From positions 6,696,001 through 6,760,000 of the forward strand of contig OZ241368.1 in assembly GCA_965200525.1 (NCBI GenBank): a stretch of DNA of 64,000 nucleotides, written 5' to 3'. The notes beneath the pieces are model-generated. The model had not been told where the DNA came from, searched no databases, and saw only the letters and a list, made by a program, of their open reading frames with translations. Positions 17,626-25,439 of this stretch are shown piece by piece. The stretch comes from JANNPJ01 sp965200525. GTDB taxonomy: Bacteria; Actinomycetota; Actinomycetes; Actinomycetales; Kineosporiaceae. Each line of letters starts with the position of its first letter. The first letter of the stretch is position 1. The position numbers and the translations under genes were made by a program.

Positions 17626-18582
17626 ATGAACACTCCGCCCCTCAACCGCGTCCAGACCGCCGACGACCCCACCGGGCCGGTCGCCCCGGTGCTGATGCCC
17701 GCTCCTCAGGTGGTCGAGCGACCGGCCGGCGACCGCTCCGGCTGGAGCATGCTGCTGGCCGCCCTGCTCCTGGTCCTGATCGGCGTGGCCGTCTTCGTCG
17801 TCGCCACCCAGACCGCGGGGACGCCGTCCTGGCTGCTTTTCGTGGCCGCGATCGTGCTGCTGATCGCCGGTCTGGCCGTGTCCGCGGGCCTGAACGCGGT
17901 CGCCCCCGGCCAGGCTCGCGTGGTGCAGTTGCTGGGCAAGTACAAGGGCACGATCCGGACCGACGGGCTGCGCTGGGTCAACCCGCTGACCACTCGCAGC
18001 CGGGTCTCCACCCGGATCCGCAATCACGAGACCGGCGTGGCCAAGGTGAACGACGCCGAGGGCAGCCCGATCGAGATCGCCGCGGTCGTTGTCTGGCAGG
18101 TGCAGGACACGGCCAAGGCCCGGTTCGAGGTCGACGACTTCGTCGAGTTCGTCGCCATCCAGACCGAGACCGCCGTCCGGCACATCGCCAACAGCTACCC
18201 ATACGACGCTGCCGGCGAGGGCCAGATGTCCCTGCGGGACAACGCCGACGAGGTCACCGAGACGCTGTCGGCCGAGATCGCGGCCCGGGTCGCCTCGGCC
18301 GGGGTCCGGATCGTGGAGTCCCGGCTGACCCGGCTGGCCTACGCTCCAGAGATCGCCCAGGCCATGCTGCGCCGGCAGCAGGCCGGTGCCGTGGTCGCCG
18401 CCCGGGCCCGGATCGTCGAGGGCGCGGTCGGCATGGTCGAGTCGGCCCTGGCCCGGCTGGCCGAGCACCAGGTGGTCGAGCTCGACGAGGAGCGCAAGGC
18501 CACAATGGTGAGCAATCTGCTGGTCGTGCTCTGTGGCGACCGGGACGCCCAGCCGGTGGTGAACGCCGGATCCATCTACTGA
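17626..18582 (+). CDS. SPFH / Band 7 domain membrane protein
   Basis: 318 residues. Two membrane helices at about 40-60 and 67-88 (MLLAALLLVLIGVAVFVV; WLLFVAAIVLLIAGLAVSAG) precede an SPFH domain: VAPGQARVVQLLGKYKGTI, LRWVNPL, the IEIAAVVVWQVQDTAKA strand, then a helical stalk (SAEIAARVASAGVRIVESRLT, QQAGAVVAARARIVEGAVG). SPFH proteins oligomerise into membrane-bound rings or microdomain scaffolds. The ATG at 17626 has AGGAG upstream. Eight bases separate its stop from the ribbon-helix-helix gene, then GPP34: one operon. The three-gene order suggests a membrane function under the control of its own DNA-binding protein. Confidence 0.88.
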   Translation: MNTPPLNRVQTADDPTGPVAPVLMPAPQVVERPAGDRSGWSMLLAALLLVLIGVAVFVVATQTAGTPSWLLFVAAIVLLIAGLAVSAGLNAVAPGQARVVQLLGKYKGTIRTDGLRWVNPLTTRSRVSTRIRNHETGVAKVNDAEGSPIEIAAVVVWQVQDTAKARFEVDDFVEFVAIQTETAVRHIANSYPYDAAGEGQMSLRDNADEVTETLSAEIAARVASAGVRIVESRLTRLAYAPEIAQAMLRRQQAGAVVAARARIVEGAVGMVESALARLAEHQVVELDEERKATMVSNLLVVLCGDRDAQPVVNAGSIY

Positions 18583-18590
18583 CCAGCGAC

Positions 18591-18857
18591 GTGGCGATCG
18601 AACGCAAGAAGCTCCTGCTGCGGCTCGACCCGGCGGTCCACGACGCCCTGGCCCGTTGGGCCGGCGACGAGATGCGCAGCACCAACGCACAGATCGAGTT
18701 CCTGCTCCGGCGTGCATTGCGGGACGCCGGGCGGTTACCTGGCAATGTGTCCCGGATGCGCCGGCCGGGGCGACCAGCCGGCGCCGACCTTCAGCCCGAC
18801 CCGGACGTGCCGGCCGATCTGGCTCCCGACCTCGACCGTGACACCGCAAAGGAGTGA
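18591..18857 (+). CDS. Ribbon-helix-helix (Arc-like) DNA-binding protein
   Basis: 88 residues. The first ~45 form an RHH/Arc-type fold: a strand KKLLLRLDPAVHDALARWA and a second helix STNAQIEFLLRRALRDAG, which is the NAQIE-type motif of Arc/CopG antitoxin-like regulators. The tail is proline- and aspartate-rich and probably disordered. Start GTG at 18591, eight bases after the SPFH stop, with no clear ribosome-binding site, so coupling is likely. RHH dimers bind short palindromes, and GTGATATCAC upstream of the operon is the natural candidate. I do not see a classical toxin beside it. Confidence 0.75.
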   Translation: MAIERKKLLLRLDPAVHDALARWAGDEMRSTNAQIEFLLRRALRDAGRLPGNVSRMRRPGRPAGADLQPDPDVPADLAPDLDRDTAKE

Positions 18858-18859
18858 TC

Positions 18860-19498
18860 ATGCCGACCGAGATCCCGGCCGGGCTGGCCGCCCGGGCCTT
18901 CCTGATCGCCTACGACGTCGAGCGGGCCAAGCTCACCGGCGCCAACCAGGCCGAATTGGTCCGGGCGGCGGCGATGGTTCAGCTCTCGCTGGCCGGCCTG
19001 CTGATCGACGAGAACGGCAAGGCCCTGGTGAGCGGCCGGCGGACGAACGATCCGGTCCTGGACGCCGTGCTCGACCGGATCGCCGATTCCCGGCTGCGGT
19101 CCTGGAAGCACTGGGTGACGACGGATCCGAAGTCCACCTACCGGGGTGTGCGCGACCGGCTGGCCGCGGACCGGGTGATCCGGGTCGAGGAGAAGACGCT
19201 GCTCGGGGTTATCCCCCGCAAGATCGTCACCGTCCGGGACACCCGGATCGTGCGCGAGTTGATCTCCGGTGCCCGGGCCACCGTGCTCGGGGGCACGCCC
19301 GTCGAGCAGTTGGACGCCGGTCAGGCCGCTCTGGTCGCCCTGGTCGCCGCGGTCGAGCTGAACACCGTGTTCAACGGCCGCGAACGGCGTCAGCACCGGG
19401 ACCGGATCCGCCGGCTGACCGAGCGGGCCGGGCCGGCCGTGACCGCCCTGCGGCGAGCGGTCGAGGATCAGCACGCGGCCACCGCCGCCAGCGCCTGA
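18860..19498 (+). CDS. GPP34 (GOLPH3-like) family phosphoprotein
   Basis: 212 residues, helical, with the GPP34 landmarks: an N-terminal LAARAFLIAYD, the VRAAAMVQLSLAGLLIDENG helix pair, and a hydrophobic wedge-like hairpin near EEKTLLGVIPRKIVTV. In eukaryotes GOLPH3 binds phosphatidylinositol-4-phosphate on Golgi membranes; bacterial relatives are peripheral membrane proteins of unknown role. ATG 18860 has AAGGAG six bases before it, which decides it over the in-frame GTG at 18854. It follows the RHH gene directly and ends the SPFH-RHH-GPP34 operon, so it may act with the SPFH scaffold at the membrane. Confidence 0.8.
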   Translation: MPTEIPAGLAARAFLIAYDVERAKLTGANQAELVRAAAMVQLSLAGLLIDENGKALVSGRRTNDPVLDAVLDRIADSRLRSWKHWVTTDPKSTYRGVRDRLAADRVIRVEEKTLLGVIPRKIVTVRDTRIVRELISGARATVLGGTPVEQLDAGQAALVALVAAVELNTVFNGRERRQHRDRIRRLTERAGPAVTALRRAVEDQHAATAASA

Positions 19499-19530
19499 TC
19501 CCCGACCCGGCTCGACCGTCCTGACCGAGG

Positions 19531-20568
19531 TCAGGCGGTGCCGGACTGCGCCCAGAGGTTGATGCCGCCCTCCACCGCGTACCGGTCGATCTCGGCCAGC
19601 TCGGCGTCGGTGAAGTCGGGTCCGCCGACCGCGGCCAGGCTGTCCTCCAGCTGCCGCACGCTGCTCGCGCCGATCAGCACCGACGTCACCCGTCGGTCCC
19701 GCAGCACCCAGCTCAGGGCCAGCTGAGCCAGCGACTGGCCGCGCCCCTCGGCCAGCTTGTTCAGCGCCCGGATGTGGGTCAGGTTCGCCTCCGACAACTG
19801 GGCCGGGTCGAGCGACTTGCCCTGCGCGGCCCGCGACCCCTCCGGCACCCCGTTCAGGTACTTGTCCGTGAGCAGGCCCTGGGCCAGCGGGGAGAACGCG
19901 ATGCAGCCGACGCCGAGGTCGTCCAGCGCGGTCAGCAGCCCCTCCTCGACCCAGCGGTTGAGCATCGAGTAGCTCGGCTGGTGGATCAGCAGCGGCGTGC
20001 CGAGCTGCCGGAGAATGGCGGCCGCCTCGATCGTGCGCTCCGGGGAGTACGACGAGATCCCGGCGTACAGCGCCCGGCCGGAACGGACGGCGGTGTCGAG
20101 CGCCCCCATGGTCTCCTCCAGCGGCGTGTCCGGGTCGAACCGGTGGCTGTAGAAGATGTCGACGTAGTCGACCCGCATCCGCTTCAGGCTCTGGTCCAGG
20201 CTGCTCAGCAGCGACTTTCGCGAGCCCCACTCGCCGTAGGGGCCGGGCCACATGTCGTAGCCGGCCTTGGTCGAGAGCACCAGCTCGTCGCGGTACCGGC
20301 GAAAGTCGCTCCGGTAGAGCTCGCCGAAGTTGCGCTCAGCCGCGCCGTAGGGCGGGCCGTAGTTGTTGGCCAGGTCGAAATGGGTGACGCCGAGGTCGAA
20401 GGCCCGGCGCAGGATGGCCCGCTGCGTCTCCAGCGGCTTGTCGTCCCCGAAGTTGTGCCAGAGCCCCAGCGAGACGGCGGGCAACTGCAGCCCGCTGCGG
20501 CCGGTGCGGCGGTACGGCGTTCGGGTGTAGCGGTCGTCGGCGGCGACGAACGGTTCCAGAGTGTTCAT
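19531..20568 (-). CDS. Aldo/keto reductase, YghZ-like
   Basis: 345 residues, the length of E. coli YghZ (L-glyceraldehyde 3-phosphate reductase), and the whole sequence keeps that pattern: VSLGLWHNFGDD, THFDLANNYGPPYG with the catalytic Asp/Tyr pair, KAGYDMWPGPYGEWGSRK with the Lys, and DYVDIFYSHRFDPDTPLEE. The NADPH-binding end (VLIGASSVRQLEDSL) is intact. It is a cytosolic NADPH-dependent reductase of small aldehydes such as methylglyoxal or L-glyceraldehyde 3-phosphate; the exact substrate is inferred from the family. Divergent from the phosphofructokinase gene, which gives it a plausible link to triose-phosphate detoxification. Confidence 0.85.
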   Translation of the reverse strand: MNTLEPFVAADDRYTRTPYRRTGRSGLQLPAVSLGLWHNFGDDKPLETQRAILRRAFDLGVTHFDLANNYGPPYGAAERNFGELYRSDFRRYRDELVLSTKAGYDMWPGPYGEWGSRKSLLSSLDQSLKRMRVDYVDIFYSHRFDPDTPLEETMGALDTAVRSGRALYAGISSYSPERTIEAAAILRQLGTPLLIHQPSYSMLNRWVEEGLLTALDDLGVGCIAFSPLAQGLLTDKYLNGVPEGSRAAQGKSLDPAQLSEANLTHIRALNKLAEGRGQSLAQLALSWVLRDRRVTSVLIGASSVRQLEDSLAAVGGPDFTDAELAEIDRYAVEGGINLWAQSGTA

Positions 20569-20651
20569 GGCCCAAGCCTGTCACCGCCCGCGACATCGGA
20601 TCCGCCGGGCTCACGGAGTGACCCACGTCTCGCCGCCAGGGCCTCGCCCAC

Positions 20652-20657
20652 TAGGCT
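20652..20657 (+). promoter_or_regulatory. -10 hexamer TAGGCT before the phosphofructokinase
   Basis: TAGGCT lies 44 bp before the ATG at 20702, leaving a short leader that contains CCAGGAG as ribosome-binding site. No good -35 is visible. Confidence 0.4.
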
Positions 20658-20701
20658 GAGAACGACCGCGCACCGACCGTTTTGTCCAGGAGTCGAAAGC
20701 C

Positions 20702-21925
20702 ATGCCCGTTCGCCGTGTAGCCCTGCTCACCGCCGGGGGCCTCGCCCCCTGCCTGTCGTCCGCCGTCGGCGGGCTGATCGAGCGGTACACCGAGATGGCC
20801 CCCGAGATCGAGTTGATCGGTTACCGCAACGGCTACGCGGGCCTGCTCGGCGCCGACCACTATCCGGTCACCGACGAGGTTCGGGCCAACGCCCATCTGC
20901 TGCACCGGTTCGGCGGCAGCCCGATCGGCAACAGCCGGGTCAAGCTCACCAACGTGGCCGACTGCGTCAAGCGTGGGCTGGTCCAGGAGGGCCAGGACCC
21001 GCTGCACGTGGCGGCCGAGCAGCTCACCCGCGACGGCATCGACGTGCTGCACACCATCGGCGGCGACGACACCAACACCACCGCCGCCGATCTGGCCGCC
21101 TACCTGCACGAGAACGGCTACGAGCTGACCGTGGTCGGGCTGCCCAAGACGATCGACAACGACGTGGTGCCGATCCGGCAGAGCCTGGGGGCCTGGACCG
21201 CGGCCGAGCAGGGCGCGCTGTTCGCCCGCAACGTGCTGTCCGAGCACTCGGCCAACATCAAGATGCTCATCGTCCACGAGGTGATGGGCCGCAGCTGCGG
21301 CTGGCTGACCGCCGCCACCGCGGCCAAGTACCGCGAGTGGGTGACGGCCCAGACCTTCGCCGGGTTCGGCAACGAGAGCGAGCAGTGGGACCTGCACGGC
21401 GTCTACATCCCGGAGCTGAGTTTCGACATCCAGGCCGAGGCGGCCCGGTTGAAGGCGACGATGGACGACATCCGCTGCGTCAACATCTTCATCTCCGAGG
21501 GCGCCGGCGTCGACACCATCGTCGAGGAGATGGTGGCCCGCGGCGAGGAGCCGCCGCGGGACGCGTTCGGTCACGTCAAGCTGGACGCCGTCAACCCCGG
21601 CGCCTGGTTCGCCAAGCAGTTCGCCGCCCTGATCGGGGCCGAGAAGACTCTGGTCCAGAAGAGCGGCTACTTCGCCCGGTCGGCCCCGGCCAACGTCGAG
21701 GACATCCGGCTGATCAAGGGCATGGTCGACCTGGCTGTGGACAGCGCGCTCAGGGGCGAGAGCGGCGTCATCGGGCATGACGAGGAGAACGACAACCGGC
21801 TGCGGGCGATCGAGTTCCCGCGGATCAAGGGCGGCAAGCCGTTCGACACCGAGCAGGTCTGGTTCGACGAGCTGCTCGCCTCGATCGGGCAGGACAAGGG
21901 CAAGCCGGTCGCGACCTCCCACTGA
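20702..21925 (+). CDS. Pyrophosphate-dependent 6-phosphofructokinase
   Basis: 407 residues. It phosphorylates fructose 6-phosphate to the 1,6-bisphosphate in glycolysis, reversibly when PPi is the donor. The donor motif is GGDDTN at about residues 120-125; the second Asp is characteristic of PPi-dependent enzymes, where ATP enzymes have GGDGS. PKTIDND follows with the Lys that accompanies PPi use, and MGRSCGW binds the sugar phosphate. The ATG at 20702 has CAGGAG nine bases before it. PPi use is a family-level prediction. Confidence 0.88.
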   Translation: MPVRRVALLTAGGLAPCLSSAVGGLIERYTEMAPEIELIGYRNGYAGLLGADHYPVTDEVRANAHLLHRFGGSPIGNSRVKLTNVADCVKRGLVQEGQDPLHVAAEQLTRDGIDVLHTIGGDDTNTTAADLAAYLHENGYELTVVGLPKTIDNDVVPIRQSLGAWTAAEQGALFARNVLSEHSANIKMLIVHEVMGRSCGWLTAATAAKYREWVTAQTFAGFGNESEQWDLHGVYIPELSFDIQAEAARLKATMDDIRCVNIFISEGAGVDTIVEEMVARGEEPPRDAFGHVKLDAVNPGAWFAKQFAALIGAEKTLVQKSGYFARSAPANVEDIRLIKGMVDLAVDSALRGESGVIGHDEENDNRLRAIEFPRIKGGKPFDTEQVWFDELLASIGQDKGKPVATSH

Positions 21926-21977
21926 ACCTCGCTGAACGAGGCACTGAGCCACCCTCTCCACGGACGGAGATCGACCG

Positions 21978-22388
21978 ATGAGCCTGGTTCGACTGCTGCT
22001 CAACCTGATCTGGCTGGTGCTGGCCGGGTTCTGGCTGGCGATCGGGTACGCGCTGGCCGGCCTGCTGATGTTCGTGCTGATCATCACCATCCCGTTCGGG
22101 GTGGCCGCGTTCCGGCTGGCCGGCTTCGTGCTCTGGCCGTTCGGCCGGACCGTGGTCCGCCAGCACGACGCGGGCACGCCGTCCACGATCGGCAACGTGC
22201 TCTGGTTCGTGCTGGCCGGGCTGTGGATCGCGATCGCCCACGTGGCCACCGGCATCGCGCTCTGCCTGACCATCATCGGGATCCCGTTCGGCTGGGCCAA
22301 CATCAAGCTGGCGCTGGTCGCGCTGGCCCCGCTGGGCAAGGAGATCGTCTCCAGCGACGACCCGAGGGCGCTCGCCGGCCCCTGGTGA
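21978..22388 (+). CDS. YccF-family inner-membrane protein
   Basis: 136 residues, with two copies of the YccF unit, each a hydrophobic helix pair ending in a Pro-Phe-Gly turn: FVLIITIPFGVAAFRLAGF and CLTIIGIPFGWANIKLALV. Four transmembrane helices in all. The family has no known biochemical function. ATG 21978 has GGAG upstream. It follows the phosphofructokinase by 52 bp and may share its transcript. Confidence 0.85.
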   Translation: MSLVRLLLNLIWLVLAGFWLAIGYALAGLLMFVLIITIPFGVAAFRLAGFVLWPFGRTVVRQHDAGTPSTIGNVLWFVLAGLWIAIAHVATGIALCLTIIGIPFGWANIKLALVALAPLGKEIVSSDDPRALAGPW

Positions 22389-22438
22389 GATCGGGCCGAG
22401 CCATCGGAATGCAGTAGGGCGAGCGGGTACCGGCCCGG

Positions 22439-22444
22439 TACGGT
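22439..22444 (+). promoter_or_regulatory. -10 hexamer TACGGT, leaderless start
   Basis: TACGGT ends seven bases before the ATG at 22452; no ribosome-binding site. Confidence 0.5.
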
Positions 22445-22451
22445 CACGGGC

Positions 22452-24113
22452 ATGAGTGCCACCCTGCTGGCCCGGGAACTGGGAGCCGCGCACGGCGACC
22501 GTCAGCTCTTCGCCGGCCTCGACCTGGTTGTCGCCCCCGGTGACGTCGTCGGGCTGGTCGGGGCCAACGGCGCCGGCAAGTCCACCCTGCTGCGGCTCCT
22601 GGCCGGCCTGGCCACCCCCGAGAGCGGCTCGGTCCAGCTGGCCCCGGCCGGCGCCACCATCGGCTTCCTGCCCCAGGAGCCGGAGCGCCGCCCGGGCGAG
22701 ACCATCGAGGCCTTCCTGGCCCGGCGGACCGGAGTGGCCGCCGCCCAGGCCGAACTGGACACGGCCACCGAGGCCCTCGGCGACGGCCTGAGCGAGGCCG
22801 CCAACGACGCCTACTCCGACGCCCTGGAGCGCTGGCTCGCCCTCGGCGGGGCCGACCTGGAGGAGCGCGCGGCCCAGGTGGCCGCCGACGTCGGCCTGGA
22901 CGCCGGCCTGAGCACCGAGATGGCCACGCTGTCCGGCGGTCAGGCGGCCCGGGCCGGCCTGGCCTCGCTGTTGCTCAGCCGGTACGACGTCTTCCTGCTC
23001 GACGAGCCGACCAACGACCTCGACCTGGACGGGCTGGCCCGGCTGGAGGCCTTCGTCACCGGGCTGCGGGCCGGAGTCGTCCTGGTCAGTCACGACCGGG
23101 AGTTCTTGGCCCGGACGGTGACCCGGGTGGTCGAGCTCGACCTGGCCCAGCAGCAGATCAGTGTGTTCGGTGGCGGCTACGCGGCCTTCCTGGAGGAGCG
23201 CGAGGTGGCCCGCCGGCACGCCCGCGAGGCCTACGACGAGTACGCCGACACCCGGTCCGGTCTGGAGGAGCGGGGTCGCACCCAGCGCAGCTGGATGGAG
23301 AAGGGCGTGCGCAACGCCCGGCGCAAGGCGACCGACAACGACAAGAACGTGAAGGCTTTCCGGGCCGACTCGAGCGAGAAGCAGGCGGCCAAGGCCCGGC
23401 AGACCCAGCGGCTGATCGAGCGGCTCGACGTGGTCGACGAGCCTCGCAAGGAGTGGCAGCTGCAGCTCGAGATCGCCGTCGCGCCGCGGGCCGGGGCGGT
23501 GGTGGCCGTGCTGAACGGGGCCGTCGCCGAGCGCGGTCCGGGGTTCCGGCTGGGGCCGGTCAGCCTGCAGGTCGACTGGGCCGACCGGGTCGCGATCACC
23601 GGGCCGAACGGCGCCGGCAAGTCGACCCTGCTGGCCGCCCTGCTCGGCCGGCTGCCCCTCGCGGCGGGCACCAGCGCGCTCGGCCCGGGTGTGGTGGTCG
23701 GTGAGATCGACCAGGCCCGATCGCTGTTCACCGGTGCGGTCCCGCTGTTCCGGGCGTTCGGCGAGCAGTTGCCGACCTGGCCGGACGCCGAGGTGCGGAC
23801 CCTGCTGGCCAAGTTCGGCCTGGCCTCGCAGCATGTGATGCGCGGCGCCGACACGCTCTCGCCGGGCGAGCGGACCCGGGCCGGGCTGGCCCTGCTCCAG
23901 GCCCGCGGCGTCAACCTGCTGGTGCTGGACGAGCCGACCAACCACCTCGACCTGCCCGCGATCGAGCAGCTGGAACAGGCCCTGGAGTCGTTCCCGGGCA
24001 CGCTGCTGCTGGTCAGCCACGACCGCCGGATGCTCGACGCGGTCCGGGTGAACCGCCGGATCGCGGTCGACTCCCGGGCCGGCCGGGCCACCGTGCGGGA
24101 ACTGCCGGCCTGA
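22452..24113 (+). CDS. ABC-F family ATPase
   Basis: 553 residues with two ATP-binding cassettes and no membrane domain. Walker A motifs are GANGAGKST (about 39-47) and GPNGAGKST (about 386-394). Signatures are LSGGQAAR and LSPGERTR (the second with Pro in place of Gly), and Walker B motifs are VFLLDEPTNDLD and LLVLDEPTNHLD. Between them is a charged helical linker (RKATDNDKNVKAFRADSSEK) that in ABC-F factors reaches into the ribosomal E site. Members either tune translation (EttA-like) or protect ribosomes from antibiotics (TlrC/OleB-like); the sequence alone does not separate these. The stop abuts the stop of the convergent M20 gene. Confidence 0.88.
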   Translation: MSATLLARELGAAHGDRQLFAGLDLVVAPGDVVGLVGANGAGKSTLLRLLAGLATPESGSVQLAPAGATIGFLPQEPERRPGETIEAFLARRTGVAAAQAELDTATEALGDGLSEAANDAYSDALERWLALGGADLEERAAQVAADVGLDAGLSTEMATLSGGQAARAGLASLLLSRYDVFLLDEPTNDLDLDGLARLEAFVTGLRAGVVLVSHDREFLARTVTRVVELDLAQQQISVFGGGYAAFLEEREVARRHAREAYDEYADTRSGLEERGRTQRSWMEKGVRNARRKATDNDKNVKAFRADSSEKQAAKARQTQRLIERLDVVDEPRKEWQLQLEIAVAPRAGAVVAVLNGAVAERGPGFRLGPVSLQVDWADRVAITGPNGAGKSTLLAALLGRLPLAAGTSALGPGVVVGEIDQARSLFTGAVPLFRAFGEQLPTWPDAEVRTLLAKFGLASQHVMRGADTLSPGERTRAGLALLQARGVNLLVLDEPTNHLDLPAIEQLEQALESFPGTLLLVSHDRRMLDAVRVNRRIAVDSRAGRATVRELPA

Positions 24114-25388
24114 TCAGCGGTGGGCGTCGCACCGGCGCAGGGTGAGCAGCAACAGGGCCCGGGCCACCGAGACGACCTCCGCCAGCTCGACCTGCTCGCG
24201 CGGGGCGTGCGCGAACCGGACGTCGCCCGGCCCGTAGTGCAGGGTCGGGATGCCGCCCATACCGGCGTACAGCCGCAGGTCGCTGCCGTAGGGCGCGGCG
24301 GTTCTCGCCGGCGGCGGGCCACCGGTCAGGTCGGCCACGGCCGTGCCGACCTCGTCGATGAACGGGTGGTCGGCCCGGATCCGGCCGCTGGCGAACTGCC
24401 CACCGGGCCACTCGACCCGAGCCGGGTGCACGCGCAGCCAGGGGTCGGCGGCGCAGCTGCGCGCCACCTGCTCCTCCAGAGCGGCCCGGGCGGCGGCCGG
24501 CTCCTCCCCCAGCCGGACGCCGAGCCGGCCCTGGGCCAGGAGCAGGTCGGGCACGCTGCTGGCCCAGTCGCCGGCCACGATCCGGCCGACCGAGATCGGG
24601 TACGGCAGCGGGTTGCCGGCGAACAGCGGGTCCGGGTCGTGGTTGCGCCGGCCCTCGAGTTCGCGCAGGCCGGCGTAGATCGGCAGGAACGCGTCGATGG
24701 CGTTCACCCCTTCGTGCCGGGTGCTGCCGTGCGCGGCCCGGCCCGGCACCGCCAGCTCGAAGGTCAGGGCGCCGGCATTGGCGGTGACGATCCGGCCTCC
24801 GGTCGGCTCGGTCAGCACCGCCGCCCGGCCGGTGTGGCCTCGGACCATGGTCGCGAACGCGCCCAGCCCGCCGTCCTCCTCGCTGACCACGGTGTGCACC
24901 GCGAACGGTTGTTCCAGCCGCACGCCGGTGGCCTGGATCGTGCGGGCCACGGCCAGGTTGGCCGCCACCCCGGCCTTCATGTCGCAGGCCCCCCGCCCGT
25001 GCAGCACTCCCCCGACGACGGCCGCGCTGAACGGGTCGCCGTCCGGCCAGCGCCGACGATCCCCGGTCGGGACGACGTCGACGTGCCCTTGCAGCACCAG
25101 CGCCGGTGGGCCCTCGCCACCGGTGGTGGCGACCACGCCGTACCCCTCCGACCGCTCGGCCTCGGTGCCGGGGAACCCGGGGCGGGCCCGCAGCGCCGGA
25201 AGATCGAACTTCCAGGTGTCGACGTCGAGGCCGAGCCGGGCCAGCTCGCCCGCCTGCTGGTGCTGCAGCAGCGACTCCTCGGCCGAACCGGTCAGGCTCG
25301 GCACGTGAACCAGGTCGACCAGGTCACGCACCAGCCGGCCCTCGTCCAGGGCGTCCAGCAGGCCTGATTCGAACGCGGTCAGCTCCAT
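24114..25388 (-). CDS. M20 family metallopeptidase (ArgE/DapE type)
   Basis: 424 residues, a two-zinc amidohydrolase. Metal ligands are seen in LVLQGHVDVVPTGD, GRGACDMKAG (bridging Asp) and VVSEEDGGLGAF (catalytic and ligand Glu); the His near the C-terminus lies in TLHYGPGD. A dimerisation domain sits between about 190 and 320. Relatives include acetylornithine deacetylase, succinyl-diaminopimelate desuccinylase and carboxypeptidases; with no amino-acid biosynthesis gene beside it the substrate stays open. It begins at ATG 25388 directly behind a TACCAT hexamer, divergent from the DNA ligase. Confidence 0.85.
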   Translation of the reverse strand: MELTAFESGLLDALDEGRLVRDLVDLVHVPSLTGSAEESLLQHQQAGELARLGLDVDTWKFDLPALRARPGFPGTEAERSEGYGVVATTGGEGPPALVLQGHVDVVPTGDRRRWPDGDPFSAAVVGGVLHGRGACDMKAGVAANLAVARTIQATGVRLEQPFAVHTVVSEEDGGLGAFATMVRGHTGRAAVLTEPTGGRIVTANAGALTFELAVPGRAAHGSTRHEGVNAIDAFLPIYAGLRELEGRRNHDPDPLFAGNPLPYPISVGRIVAGDWASSVPDLLLAQGRLGVRLGEEPAAARAALEEQVARSCAADPWLRVHPARVEWPGGQFASGRIRADHPFIDEVGTAVADLTGGPPPARTAAPYGSDLRLYAGMGGIPTLHYGPGDVRFAHAPREQVELAEVVSVARALLLLTLRRCDAHR

Positions 25389-25394
25389 GGCCGG

Positions 25395-25400
25395 ATGGTA
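25395..25400 (-). promoter_or_regulatory. -10 hexamer TACCAT, leaderless start
   Basis: On the minus strand TACCAT ends six bases before the ATG at 25388, and there is no ribosome-binding site. Confidence 0.5.
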
Positions 25401-25439
25401 CGGCGCGAGCTTGTCGGTGCCGCCGGGCAGACTGGTCCC

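Noticed and set aside
18591..18857. RHH protein as the antitoxin of a toxin-antitoxin pair
   Set aside because: Neither neighbour resembles a toxin; SPFH and GPP34 are membrane-associated families.
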